NCBI RefSeq assembly: GCF_001701045.1 | Contig: NZ_CP016757.1 | Span: forward strand, 885,501-949,500 | Length of the DNA stretch: 64,000 nucleotides | Source of the DNA: Cloacibacillus porcorum | Lineage (GTDB): Bacteria > Synergistota > Synergistia > Synergistales > Synergistaceae | Direction: 5' to 3' | Part shown: one piece after another, positions 51,230-59,995 of the stretch | Position numbering within the stretch: the first letter of the stretch is position 1 | How the letters are laid out: each line of letters starts with the position of its first letter | The notes under the pieces: model-generated | What the model was told of the DNA's origin: nothing | The model's database searches: none | The model's input: the letters and a program-made list of their open reading frames with translations, nothing else | Made by a program: the position numbers and the translations under genes

Positions 51230-53143
51230 ATGTTTCCTCCTCCTAAAGACCGGCCTGTTTTTATAAGCGGATATCTTTTTACGGCGATTGTCGCCGCGGC
51301 AATCTGGCTCAAGTTCATTTCGGTAGACTATGCCGTCGCCGACGTGCTCAACTGGCCCACCTTCGGCGTGCTGACGATGCACGCGCTGCGCCATACGACG
51401 CGCGCGCTCGCCGTTTCGCTGCCTTCGCTGGGAGCCATCCTCTGCCTGCTTCTGCCGCTGATGTTCTTCCCGCCCAGGCGGCGCGCGGCGGCGCTCATCG
51501 TCATGGATATGCTGCTCTCGGCACTGGTGCTGACGGACCGGCTCTTTATCCGTTACTACGCGGACATCTTCATCTTTCATGACCTTATGCTGGTGCCTCA
51601 GACTGGGCTTATCGCGAAATCGATCTGGGCGCTGCTTAAACCGTGGGATTTTCTGATCTTTGCCGACCTCCCGCTTCTTGTCTGGCTGCTGCGCAGCGGC
51701 CGGTTACGTGTGGAATTCCGCCGGGAACGGCGCCGGGATGCGCTGGCGCTGCTTGCTCTCTTCCTGATCTCGGTCGCGGTGCAGGGGGCGTCCATCTGGC
51801 ACCTGAAAAGGTTCCGTCCCAACATCATCAACGCGATGTACGACCGCCTCTCCGTCTGCGCCTGGGTCAGTACCTCCACCTTTCACTGGTGGGACTTCTT
51901 CTCGCTGACGCGCAAGGCGCTGGAGCCGCAGGACGTTCCGCCGGAGACGGTGGACGAGATCGGACTCTGGTTTAAAGCGCACCGCCCAAAGCCGCACCCC
52001 GGTACGCGCGCTAAGAACCTCATCCTCGTGCAGTGCGAGGCGCTGCAATACTTTGTCGTAGACCTTGAGATCGGCGGCGTACCCGTGACGCCGAACCTCA
52101 ACCGCTTCAAAGAGGAGTGTCTCTATTTCCCCAACACCTGGAGTCAGGTGGCGGCGGGCAACAGCTCGGACGCGGAGTTCATGGCCAATACGGGACTTTT
52201 CCCCGCCGCCTTTGGCGCCGCCTATACGCTCTACGCGGATAACGACTATAATTCGCTGGCGCGCGCGATGCGCAGCAAACGCGGGGCGAGGGCCGTCGTC
52301 GTGCAGGGTACGCGCAGCGCCTTCTGGAACTGCCACCGTATGCACCCGAAGCTCTGGTTTCACCGGCAGTACAGCCAGAATACCTTTCCCCACGACGAGG
52401 TGATCGGTCTCGGGCTCAGCGATGAGGTAATATTCTCACGGGCGCTTCAGGTCTTTAAGGAGATGAAAACCCCCTTCCACGGCTTCATCGTCACCCTCTC
52501 GAGCCACCACCCCTTTGATTTTGCGGAGCTGCCGCGCGGGACGCTGCCTCTGCCTCCTGAGCTGCAGGGAACGCTCATCGGCAACTATCTTCTCTCGATA
52601 AATTATTTTGACCAACAGTTTGGCCTATTCATCGACGAGCTCCGCAGGTCGGGGCTGCTCGATAAGAGCCTTGTCGTCGTTTACGGTGACCATCCCGCGA
52701 TCCCGATCGCCTACCGGGAAGATATGGAGAAACTGCTCGGCAAGAAGATAGAGGAGGCGGTAGACTGGAAGGAGACGCGCCGTATCCCGCTCTTCTTCCG
52801 CTCGCCGGAGACGGCGAAAAGACCGCGCGTCGACGAGAGAAATGTTGGGCAGATGGACATCCTGCCGACGGTATCGGGGCTGATGAAGCTAAACATCGAT
52901 ACAGTTTTCGGAAAGGATCTTCTGAGCAAAGAGAGCGGCGATCCGGTGATCTTCCGCAACGGCAGCTATATCGTGGGCGACGTCTATGTTGAACCGGCCG
53001 CGGGACGCGCCACCAAGTTGGGTACCGGCGAACATCTTGACTGTTCGGCCTATGACGCTATGACAGACGAGGTCGAGCGTCGTCTCAAATACAACGACCT
53101 GGTACTGGAAAAAAATCTGATAGAAAAAATTATCGGCAGATAG
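51230..53143 (+). CDS. LtaS-like membrane sulfatase-fold transferase (copy 2)
   Basis: A 637-residue paralog of the preceding protein with the same layout: N-terminal membrane segments, then VQCEALQYF, SQVAAGNSSDAEFMANTGLFP and VVYGDHPAIP. The nucleophile position is again Ser. It starts 14 bases after the first copy. Two divergent copies side by side suggest different acceptors or sequential steps in modifying an envelope glycan, with the glycosyltransferase gene that follows. Confidence 0.88.
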   Translation: MFPPPKDRPVFISGYLFTAIVAAAIWLKFISVDYAVADVLNWPTFGVLTMHALRHTTRALAVSLPSLGAILCLLLPLMFFPPRRRAAALIVMDMLLSALVLTDRLFIRYYADIFIFHDLMLVPQTGLIAKSIWALLKPWDFLIFADLPLLVWLLRSGRLRVEFRRERRRDALALLALFLISVAVQGASIWHLKRFRPNIINAMYDRLSVCAWVSTSTFHWWDFFSLTRKALEPQDVPPETVDEIGLWFKAHRPKPHPGTRAKNLILVQCEALQYFVVDLEIGGVPVTPNLNRFKEECLYFPNTWSQVAAGNSSDAEFMANTGLFPAAFGAAYTLYADNDYNSLARAMRSKRGARAVVVQGTRSAFWNCHRMHPKLWFHRQYSQNTFPHDEVIGLGLSDEVIFSRALQVFKEMKTPFHGFIVTLSSHHPFDFAELPRGTLPLPPELQGTLIGNYLLSINYFDQQFGLFIDELRRSGLLDKSLVVVYGDHPAIPIAYREDMEKLLGKKIEEAVDWKETRRIPLFFRSPETAKRPRVDERNVGQMDILPTVSGLMKLNIDTVFGKDLLSKESGDPVIFRNGSYIVGDVYVEPAAGRATKLGTGEHLDCSAYDAMTDEVERRLKYNDLVLEKNLIEKIIGR

Positions 53144-53220
53144 AGGCGGGAAGTTGTCATTCACCCTTTCTGAGGGTATGATAACACTGTATGTGAAAAT
53201 GAAACAGGGGTGGCTTTATC

Positions 53221-54534
53221 GTGGATAAGACGGAACTTTTTTATTGGCTGATATGGTGGGGCTGGTGGCTGATCCAGTTCATCCTCTATACATTGCTCGG
53301 TGCGCTGATGTGCGACGGCGTTTACCAGATAATCGTCAGCCTGCGCGGCTTCTGGAGCCAGAAAAAGATGCCCCAGGCCAAGCGCTACCGCCGTTTCGCG
53401 GTGCTGGTGCCCGCGCATAACGAGGCGATGGTCATCGTGCCGCTCCTTAAGAGCCTCGCGGGACAGAACTATCCTAAAAATTGTTATAAGGTCTACGCCT
53501 CCTGCGACAACTGCACCGATAATACGGCGGAGCTGGCGCGCGAGAACGGCGCCGTAGCGCTGGAACGCTTCGACGACGAGCACAACGGCAAGACATGGAA
53601 CGTCCGCTGGGCGCTGACGAAGATCCCTTTCGAGGAATATGACGCGCTCGCAATGTTCGACGCCGACAACCTCGCCGACCGGAACTTTCTGATGTCTATG
53701 AACAATTATATGGAGCTCCACCCGGAGGCCGAGGCCATCCAGGGGGTGCTTGACGTCAAGAATCCAGACGACAACTGGCTGACGCGCTCCTACGCGCTCG
53801 CCTATTGGTTCACGAACCGCTTTTGGCAGCTCGCGCGCGGCCTATGGGGGCTCTCCTGCACGCTCGGCGGCACGGGGCTCGTCATCCGCACCGCGACGCT
53901 CGAAAGGATCGGCTGGAACCTCCAGAGCCTCACGGAAGACCTGGAGATGTCGACGCGCCTGATCCTCTCCGGCAGCCGCGTCCACTGGAACGACGCCGCG
54001 GTGATCTACGACGAAAAGCCGCAGGATATCGCCATCTCAAAGCGTCAGCGCACGCGCTGGATGCAGGGACACTACTGGGTGTTCTGGAATTACGGATGGG
54101 ACTCGCTAAAGGCCTTCTTCGTGACGCGCAAGCTGCAGTATCTGGACCTCTTTCTCTACCTGCTCGCGCCCGCGAAGTCCTGCCTGGGGATCATCATTAT
54201 GATCGCGGGCATGGCCTTCACCCTGGTGAACAATATGGTGCTCTATCCCTCGTCGGATATCCCGCAGTCGATGCTTGAGTGGACGCTCTTCTTCGGCCTG
54301 CCTGTATTTTCGATCATCGCCTTCTGCCTGCTCTGCGCCATCGCGGGGCCCTCGATGCACGAAAAGAAGTTCACGCTGCGCTACGTTAAGGACACCTTCG
54401 CCTACTTCTGGTTCGGCCTTACCTGGATACCGATCCTCTTCAAGGCGGCCTTTCTCGCCAAGGACCAGGGCAAATGGGTGAAGACGGAACACACGCGCGG
54501 CATCTCGCTGGATGATGTAAAGACAAAAAGCTAA
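53221..54534 (+). CDS. family 2 membrane glycosyltransferase
   Basis: A 437-residue processive-type GT2. A first membrane segment (about 8-30) is followed by the GT-A domain: VLVPAHNEAMVIVPLLKSL, the DxD-type site MFDADNLADRNF, the base TEDLEMSTRL and QRTRWMQGHYWVF (QxxRW). At least three C-terminal membrane segments follow. It would build or extend an envelope polysaccharide. The start is GTG after AGGGGTGG. It lies between the LtaS-like pair and a flippase-like MFS gene. Confidence 0.88.
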   Translation: MDKTELFYWLIWWGWWLIQFILYTLLGALMCDGVYQIIVSLRGFWSQKKMPQAKRYRRFAVLVPAHNEAMVIVPLLKSLAGQNYPKNCYKVYASCDNCTDNTAELARENGAVALERFDDEHNGKTWNVRWALTKIPFEEYDALAMFDADNLADRNFLMSMNNYMELHPEAEAIQGVLDVKNPDDNWLTRSYALAYWFTNRFWQLARGLWGLSCTLGGTGLVIRTATLERIGWNLQSLTEDLEMSTRLILSGSRVHWNDAAVIYDEKPQDIAISKRQRTRWMQGHYWVFWNYGWDSLKAFFVTRKLQYLDLFLYLLAPAKSCLGIIIMIAGMAFTLVNNMVLYPSSDIPQSMLEWTLFFGLPVFSIIAFCLLCAIAGPSMHEKKFTLRYVKDTFAYFWFGLTWIPILFKAAFLAKDQGKWVKTEHTRGISLDDVKTKS

Positions 54535-54547
54535 GGGGGAGAATATC

Positions 54548-55831
54548 ATCGAAACGCAATTCTCCCTCTTCACGAAGCGCCGCTTTCTGCCGCTGTTTCT
54601 GACTCAGTTTCTCGGGGCCTTCAACGACAATCTCTTTAAGAGCGCGCTCGTGATCCTCATCACCTTTCATCTCGCGGAGCTGTACGACGTCAACGCGCAG
54701 ATCATGATCACGGCGGTCGCGGGACTCTTCATCCTGCCGTTTTTCCTCTTTTCATCGCTTGCGGGGCAGATCGCCGACAAATATGAAAAGTCCTTCCTTA
54801 TCCGCATAATAAAGTTTGTGGAGATTGTTCTCATGTGTCTCACGGCCGCGGCCTTCGAGACGATGCACCTCTGGTGGCTCGTCTTTTTGCTCTTCTGCAT
54901 GGGGACGCAGTCCACCTTCTTCGGCCCGCTCAAGTTCAGCATCCTGCCGCAGCTTCTTAACGACGAGGAGCTGGTGGCCGGCAACGGTCTGGTGAACGCG
55001 GGGACCAATATCGCGATTCTGACTGGTACGCTCTGCGGCGGCCTCTTCATCCTCTCGCCGCTCGGACGCCACTACATATCGGCGGGCGTCGTCGGCGTGG
55101 CGGTCGCCGGATACGCCGCGAGCCGCTTCATACCGCTGGCCGCTCCCTCCTCTCCGAAGCTCCGGATTGACCGCAACCTCTTTCGCTCCACCTGGGAGAT
55201 GCTTGTCTATCCGTTATCGAATAAAGACGTATTTCGTTCGATAATCGGCATCAGCTGGTTTTGGTTTCTCGGCTCGGTCTTTCTCGCGCAGTTCCCCTCG
55301 TTCGCCAAAGACACGCTGGGGGGAGACGAACAGGTATCGACGCTCTTTCTCGTCATCTTCTCCGTCGGCGTCGGCGCGGGGGCGACCCTCTGCAACAAGC
55401 TGCTTAAGGGCCGTGTTTCGGGGAGGTATCTCTCCTACAGCCTCATAGGGATGAGCGTATTTATCGGGATGCTCTATATGTTCAGCGCCTCCGCGCCCGC
55501 GGGAGAGGGGCTGATGTCGGTCTGGGAGTTTCTCCGCGGGCCGCGGGCCGCAGGGATAGTCTTTTCGATGTTCATGATCGCCCTAAGCGGCGGACTCTAC
55601 AGTGTACCGATGTACGCGATGATGCAGCGGATGACGCCGGAATCGCACATGGCGCGCGTAATCGCCTCGCTGAACATCATCGATTCGCTGGGAATGGTGC
55701 TGGCTGCGGCGCTTACGGCGCTGATGATCGCCGCCGGCATGTCTATATCGGGAATATTTTTTGCAATGGCCTTCATCAACTTGCTGATGCTGCCGCTGAC
55801 AATAAAATTATCGAGGATAAATTATGACTGA
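54548..55831 (+). CDS. LplT-like MFS transporter with non-canonical start
   Basis: About 428 residues with twelve membrane segments. The conserved N-terminus of this group, FLPLFLTQFLGAFNDNLFKSALVILIT, is encoded from 54548 but contains no ATG, GTG or TTG before GTG 54650, which would delete most of the first helix. ATC codons at 54545 and 54548 stand three to six bases after AAGGGGGAG, so initiation at ATC is likely. LplT-type proteins flip lysophospholipids across the inner membrane. The 3' end overlaps the aldolase gene by eight bases. Confidence 0.8.
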   Translation: METQFSLFTKRRFLPLFLTQFLGAFNDNLFKSALVILITFHLAELYDVNAQIMITAVAGLFILPFFLFSSLAGQIADKYEKSFLIRIIKFVEIVLMCLTAAAFETMHLWWLVFLLFCMGTQSTFFGPLKFSILPQLLNDEELVAGNGLVNAGTNIAILTGTLCGGLFILSPLGRHYISAGVVGVAVAGYAASRFIPLAAPSSPKLRIDRNLFRSTWEMLVYPLSNKDVFRSIIGISWFWFLGSVFLAQFPSFAKDTLGGDEQVSTLFLVIFSVGVGAGATLCNKLLKGRVSGRYLSYSLIGMSVFIGMLYMFSASAPAGEGLMSVWEFLRGPRAAGIVFSMFMIALSGGLYSVPMYAMMQRMTPESHMARVIASLNIIDSLGMVLAAALTALMIAAGMSISGIFFAMAFINLLMLPLTIKLSRINYD

Positions 55832-56465
55832 TCTTGAAATAAGAGAGGATATCATCAATACGGCCTGCGTTATGCTGCAAAAGGGTCTCGTGCAGGGCAC
55901 GGGTGGTAATTTCAGCGCCCGCTGCGCCCAGGGCTTTATCATCACGCCGAGCGGTATGGATTATACAAAGCTCGTCCCCGGCGACCTGCCGAAGCTGTCC
56001 CTTGACGGCGCGGTGCTGGCGGGAGAGCGGCGGCCTTCGATAGAGAAAGAGCTGCACCGTTTCGTATATCGCGCGCGCCGCGACGTCGGCGCCGTGGTCC
56101 ATACGCATTCCGTATACGCCTCCGCGGCGGCGGCGATGCGCCTGCCGCTTCCCGTGCTGACGGATAATCAGGCGGTTTTGTTTGGCGGGGCGGTCCCAGT
56201 ATCGGAATACGCGCCGATCGGCACGCCGGAGCTCGCCTGCAATACGGTGAGGGCGCTGGCGGATGGCGGCGGCGTGCTGATGGCCAACCACGGGGCGCTC
56301 TGCGTCGGCGCCACGCTTGCGGAGGCGGCTCTGCGCTGTGAGATGCTTGAGATATTCGCGAAGATATTTTTCCTGACGAAAAGCTGCGGCGGAGGAGTAT
56401 CTCTTACCGCCGACGATGCCCGCCGCGAGGCCGCCGATGTCGCCGAACGTTACGGGCAGCGCTGA
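55824..56465 (+). CDS. class II aldolase (FucA/AraD-like)
   Basis: A 213-residue class II aldolase/adducin domain protein. Landmarks are GLVQGTGGNFSARC, TPSGMDYTKLVPGD, the catalytic Glu in PSIEKELH and zinc histidines in VVHTHSVYA and MANHGALCVG. Relatives cleave fuculose-1-phosphate or act on other sugar phosphates. It overlaps the MFS gene and ends before a bidirectional terminator. The substrate is not readable from sequence. Confidence 0.85.
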   Translation: MTDLEIREDIINTACVMLQKGLVQGTGGNFSARCAQGFIITPSGMDYTKLVPGDLPKLSLDGAVLAGERRPSIEKELHRFVYRARRDVGAVVHTHSVYASAAAAMRLPLPVLTDNQAVLFGGAVPVSEYAPIGTPELACNTVRALADGGGVLMANHGALCVGATLAEAALRCEMLEIFAKIFFLTKSCGGGVSLTADDARREAADVAERYGQR

Positions 56466-56494
56466 ACCTGGAAGGAGAAATGGTTAAATAAAAA

Positions 56495-56528
56495 ACAGGC
56501 CGAAGATTCATTCTTCGACCTGTCTTTT
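56495..56528. terminator. bidirectional intrinsic terminator
   Basis: ACAGGCCGAAGA and TCTTCGACCTGT form a 12-bp stem with one mismatch and have T-rich DNA on both sides, between the convergent aldolase and ferredoxin genes. Confidence 0.8.
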
Positions 56529-56552
56529 TATTTTTTCCGTAAGATAAAAAAC

Positions 56553-56726
56553 TTACTGGGAAATCGCGCTTACCGGGCAGGTAGCTACGCAGGCGCCGCA
56601 CTCTACACATGTATCGCTGTCGACGTGAGCCTTGCCGCCGTCCATCGATATCGCTGATGTGGGGCATACGCCTACGCAAGCCTCGCAGCCTACGCAAACT
56701 GACTGATCAACTGTTGCTTTAGCCAT
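56553..56726 (-). CDS. 2[4Fe-4S] ferredoxin
   Basis: A 57-residue clostridial-type ferredoxin. Two cluster motifs are visible: CVGCEACVGVCP (residues 11-22) and CVECGACVATCP (residues 40-51), each CxxCxxCxxxCP. It carries low-potential electrons for fermentative oxidoreductases such as 2-oxoacid:ferredoxin oxidoreductases. GGAGG lies upstream of ATG 56726, and a clear promoter precedes it. It is a single-gene unit between terminator and promoter. Confidence 0.95.
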   Translation of the reverse strand: MAKATVDQSVCVGCEACVGVCPTSAISMDGGKAHVDSDTCVECGACVATCPVSAISQ

Positions 56727-56792
56727 AGTAAGAAGTCCTCCTTCAAATTTTTACTCACTTGATTATGCGGGACGATTTTCCGCATACGCTCT

Positions 56793-56821
56793 ATTCTAGC
56801 GTGAAACCTCAGAACCTTCAA
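56793..56821 (-). promoter_or_regulatory. promoter of the ferredoxin gene
   Basis: TTGAAG (56821-56816), a 17-base spacer and TAGAAT (56798-56793) on the minus strand. The rest of 56822-57035 is AT-rich with no gene; TAGACA-16-TATAAA near 56915-56945 may serve the antiporter downstream. Confidence 0.75.
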
Positions 56822-57035
56822 CTATTTTTTTGCCGCATTTTTAAAATGTGAACATAAAGATAAAAAAAGTTAAGATATATCAGCTGTATATATGGTATTC
56901 ATAGTCTAAAAGTATAGACAAATTGAATGGAAAAGTTATAAAATAATTGAAGAGGTTGGGCCTGAGTTTTTATATTCGCCGTTTTCTGATTTTCCAGTTA
57001 CATATTTTGTGTTCTTCTCTCATGGGAGGTGATAA

Positions 57036-57149
57036 TTGAAGGTCGATAAGCACCGTTATTTTTGCTTTGTCTTTGCACTATCTTCACAAAATGAAAGGAG
57101 AGTTGTTTTATTATGGAACAGGCTAAAGAACCGAAAATACCATCGTTAG
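57036..57149 (+). CDS. possible upstream ORF overlapping the NhaC-type gene
   Basis: A 37-codon frame starting TTG at 57036, just after an almost perfect ribosome site (GGGAGGTGAT). It runs past the antiporter start in another frame. Codons 6-13 read His-Arg-Tyr-Phe-Cys-Phe-Val-Phe. It could couple or modulate antiporter translation in response to aromatic aminoacyl-tRNA, but no terminator pairing is seen. Tentative. Confidence 0.3.
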   Translation: MKVDKHRYFCFVFALSSQNERRVVLLWNRLKNRKYHR

Positions 57150-58660
57150 GTTTATCTGTTTTAGTTTTTCTTGCGGTTGCGGCGATGATCGCGGCGGCGG
57201 TCCTCATTTATGAGACCGATATTCACATCATCCTTATCTTCGGTGCGCTTCTTGCCGGCATTGTCGGCGTCTTCTATCTGGGAAACCCCTACTCAAAAAT
57301 TGAAAAGGGCATCATTGACGGTATCATGGTCGGTATGCAGGCCTGCCTTATTCTTTACACGGTCGGTCCGCTAGTCGGTACCTGGATCGCCAGCGGTGTC
57401 GTGCCGAGTATGATCTACTACGGACTGTCGATTCTCTCCCCGTCGATCTTCCTCTTCGCGACCCTCTTCATCTGCTCCGTCGTCTCCCTTGCCACCGGCT
57501 CTTCATGGGCCACGGCGGGTACTGTCGGTATCGCCCTGCTGGGCATCGCGCTCGGCCTTGGCGTTCCCGCGCCGCTGACGGTCGGCATCATCATCTCCGG
57601 AGGCTACTTCGGAGACAAGATGTCCCCCCTCTCGGATACGACGAACCTTGCCCCCGGCGTCGCCGGAACGGACCTTTTCCAGCATATCCGCGCGATGTGC
57701 TGGACCTCGGGGCCGACCTACATCATCGTCATCTGCATCACCCTCTTCCTCGGATTCCGTTATTCCCAGGGCGAGCTTGACTACACGAAGATTGAGGCCC
57801 TGAAGACTATTCTTTCACATGAGTTCTGGATCAGCCCGATATCGTTCGTTGCGCCTCTCGTGGTCATTGTTCTCTCAGCGATGCGCAAACCAGCGCTGCC
57901 CGCTCTGTGGGTCGGTATCTTTATCTCCGTCATCTTCGCCGTCGTTGAGGGCGTAGGTATCGGAGACCTTCTCAATATTATGCAGAACGGCTACGTTCCC
58001 ATGCTCTCGGCGGAGATCGCCGGTACCGGCGAAGACGCGGCGGCCCTCGCCAAGATCTTGGCCGACAACAGCATCACCATTGATCCTCAGGTCGCCCTCG
58101 AATCGGCGAAGGACATCGTATCCCTCATGGAGCGCGGCGGTCTCCAGTCTATGAACTGGACGATCTCCCTCATCCTCTGCGCCTTCACCTTCGGCTCGAC
58201 AATGGATGTCTGCGGATTCCTCAGGGTCATGCTTGAAGCGATAATGAAGCCGATCAAATCGGTCGGCGGAATGATCACGGCGGTCATCCTCTCCTGCTTC
58301 GTCTGCGACATTTTCCTCGGTGACCAGTACCTCTCGATCGCGATGCCAGGAACGATGTTCAAGAGCGAATTCGACAGGGTAGGACTCCATCCGAGGATGC
58401 TTTCGCGTTCGCTTGAGGATGCCGGTACGCTTCTCTCGGTCCTTGTTCCCTGGAACACCTGCGGCGCTTACCACTCCAGCGTTCTCGGAGTTCCCACCTT
58501 CCACTACCTGCCTTTCGCCTTCTTTAACTACCTCAACCCGATCGTGGCCATTACAATGACCTACCTCGGAATCGGTATATTCTGGCGCGGCAAGGACGGC
58601 GAGCCTGTTAAGGGCGGAAAGACACGCCCCGCGGAGCTCGGACCGAAGATAGATTTCTAA
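57113..58660 (+). CDS. nhaC: NhaC-family Na+/H+ antiporter-type carrier (second)
   Basis: A 515-residue polytopic protein, closer to classic NhaC than the one at 1684. Landmarks are LATGSSWATAGTVGIALLGIALGLG, GGYFGDKMSPLSDTTNLAPG and FVCDIFLGDQYLSIAMPG. It exchanges Na+ for H+ or an organic cation or acid. AAAGGAG precedes the ATG. A short ORF with a stronger ribosome site overlaps its start. A small membrane protein gene follows 36 bases later. Confidence 0.85.
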   Translation: MEQAKEPKIPSLGLSVLVFLAVAAMIAAAVLIYETDIHIILIFGALLAGIVGVFYLGNPYSKIEKGIIDGIMVGMQACLILYTVGPLVGTWIASGVVPSMIYYGLSILSPSIFLFATLFICSVVSLATGSSWATAGTVGIALLGIALGLGVPAPLTVGIIISGGYFGDKMSPLSDTTNLAPGVAGTDLFQHIRAMCWTSGPTYIIVICITLFLGFRYSQGELDYTKIEALKTILSHEFWISPISFVAPLVVIVLSAMRKPALPALWVGIFISVIFAVVEGVGIGDLLNIMQNGYVPMLSAEIAGTGEDAAALAKILADNSITIDPQVALESAKDIVSLMERGGLQSMNWTISLILCAFTFGSTMDVCGFLRVMLEAIMKPIKSVGGMITAVILSCFVCDIFLGDQYLSIAMPGTMFKSEFDRVGLHPRMLSRSLEDAGTLLSVLVPWNTCGAYHSSVLGVPTFHYLPFAFFNYLNPIVAITMTYLGIGIFWRGKDGEPVKGGKTRPAELGPKIDF

Positions 58661-58696
58661 GTTCCTGTAACCTATTTGTTTGAAAGAGGAATGTAA

Positions 58697-59161
58697 TTGG
58701 CAGAAAAACTGACGCCCTTAGAGAGCCTTCTGGTCTCCGCCTCCGGCAGAGAGGCCGGGAAGTGGAAATCAATCTCCTTTGTGATCATCGCTGTCTACCT
58801 GTTTTTTACGGCGGGATGGCAGTTCACACACGGAGGGATGACGCAGAAGGCTCTGCTCAACCTTTTTCTCGGCTGCTGCAGCGTGATGGTGATAAAATAT
58901 GAGAAGCGGATCTACGTATCGCCGCTTGGTTTTGTGAAGGAGACGCATACTTGGATATCGCATCACCGGGAGCTTCTTCCCTGGAACGAGATAAAGTATG
59001 TCACCCTTACCACGAAGGGGAATCGTATGATGACCCTTATTGAAAAAGACGCCATTGGCTGGAAGCTCTTCTTCGCGAAGGACGATCACGCGAAGCTCAA
59101 GGAGATCCTCAAGCGGTATGCGCCGAAGGTTCCCGTAAACGATATAAGCCCAAGATTCTAA
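58697..59161 (+). CDS. hypothetical membrane-anchored protein
   Basis: A 154-residue protein with two hydrophobic segments (about 24-42 and 51-66) and a C-terminal soluble part (IYVSPLGFVKETHTWISHHRELLPWNEIKYVTLTTK) that resembles small PH-like bacterial domains. TTG 58697 follows AAAGAGGA. Probably cotranscribed with the NhaC-type gene. Function unknown. Confidence 0.6.
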   Translation: MAEKLTPLESLLVSASGREAGKWKSISFVIIAVYLFFTAGWQFTHGGMTQKALLNLFLGCCSVMVIKYEKRIYVSPLGFVKETHTWISHHRELLPWNEIKYVTLTTKGNRMMTLIEKDAIGWKLFFAKDDHAKLKEILKRYAPKVPVNDISPRF

Positions 59162-59189
59162 AGAGGCTTTGGCGCTTAAAAACACATAA

Positions 59190-59233
59190 AAATGGCTGCC
59201 GTTATGATCAATATCATATGGCAGCCATTTTTA
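59190..59233. terminator. bidirectional intrinsic terminator
   Basis: AAAATGGCTGCC and GGCAGCCATTTTTA form a 12-bp stem, with A/T runs on both sides, between convergent genes. Confidence 0.8.
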
Positions 59234-59254
59234 TATATTATCTGCGTTTGTTCG

Positions 59255-59986
59255 TTATGTATTAACTTTTTTCGCGAGATAGGGGGCGGCGACCCTTCGC
59301 GGGATCTCAAACTCTGGGCTGCCCGCGGCGCCCGGGGCCACTTCATATTTATCAAAGCAGATGACGATGTTGCCCTTGTCGTTGATGAAGAAATTCTGCT
59401 TCGCTTTGATGGAGCGGAAACCCTGCTCGTCTTTGGGCGCGATCCAGAAGATACCCTTCTCTTTTTTATTGATGCGGCGCATCTCTCCCAGAATATAGTC
59501 GTTGATCACCTTCGTATAATCCGCCTTTTCGTTGAAGAGATCTCCAAGCTCAATCAGCTTGCCGCTCTTCTTGTCAAAGTTATAGAAGGCGTGCACAGTC
59601 GAGGATGAGCCCGCGATGTTCATTTCGTAAATATCGACCGCGAGCACCTTATCGTTGTCAGTGCGCACCTTGTAGTCAAGCACCACGCCCATATGTCCGT
59701 CGAATGCGGGGTCGTCCTTCATCATCTCGCTGACGTTCTTTTCGAAGTCGGCGGCGAGCTGGCGCGCACGCTGCATGAAAGCGTCGTTCAGTTCGTTCTG
59801 TACTTCGTCGACGGCGAGACCGGTGACGATGGGCGTTACGATCTTCACCTCAAAGCCGCGAAATTCTGACTGATAGGTGCTAAGCGTCGCGATGTGCACG
59901 TCGATGTCTTTGGCAAAGGCCGCCGTTGTTCCGCTAAACAGCAGCGCAAGCGAAAGCGCCGCGGCGGCGCTTCGAAATAGTCTCAT
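59255..59986 (-). CDS. exported DUF3298/RsiV-like protein
   Basis: A 243-residue protein: signal peptide (residues 1-25), a DUF4163-like part (EFRGFEVKIVTPIVTGL, LNDAFMQRARQLAADFE) and a C-terminal DUF3298 domain (GKLIELGDLFNEKADYTKVINDYIL, NFFINDKGNIVICFDKYEVAPGAAGSPEFEIP). RsiV relatives bind lysozyme; whether this one does is unknown. It starts nine bases after the flavodiiron gene and is probably in its operon. Confidence 0.75.
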   Translation of the reverse strand: MRLFRSAAAALSLALLFSGTTAAFAKDIDVHIATLSTYQSEFRGFEVKIVTPIVTGLAVDEVQNELNDAFMQRARQLAADFEKNVSEMMKDDPAFDGHMGVVLDYKVRTDNDKVLAVDIYEMNIAGSSSTVHAFYNFDKKSGKLIELGDLFNEKADYTKVINDYILGEMRRINKKEKGIFWIAPKDEQGFRSIKAKQNFFINDKGNIVICFDKYEVAPGAAGSPEFEIPRRVAAPYLAKKVNT

Positions 59987-59995
59987 TTTCCGGCC

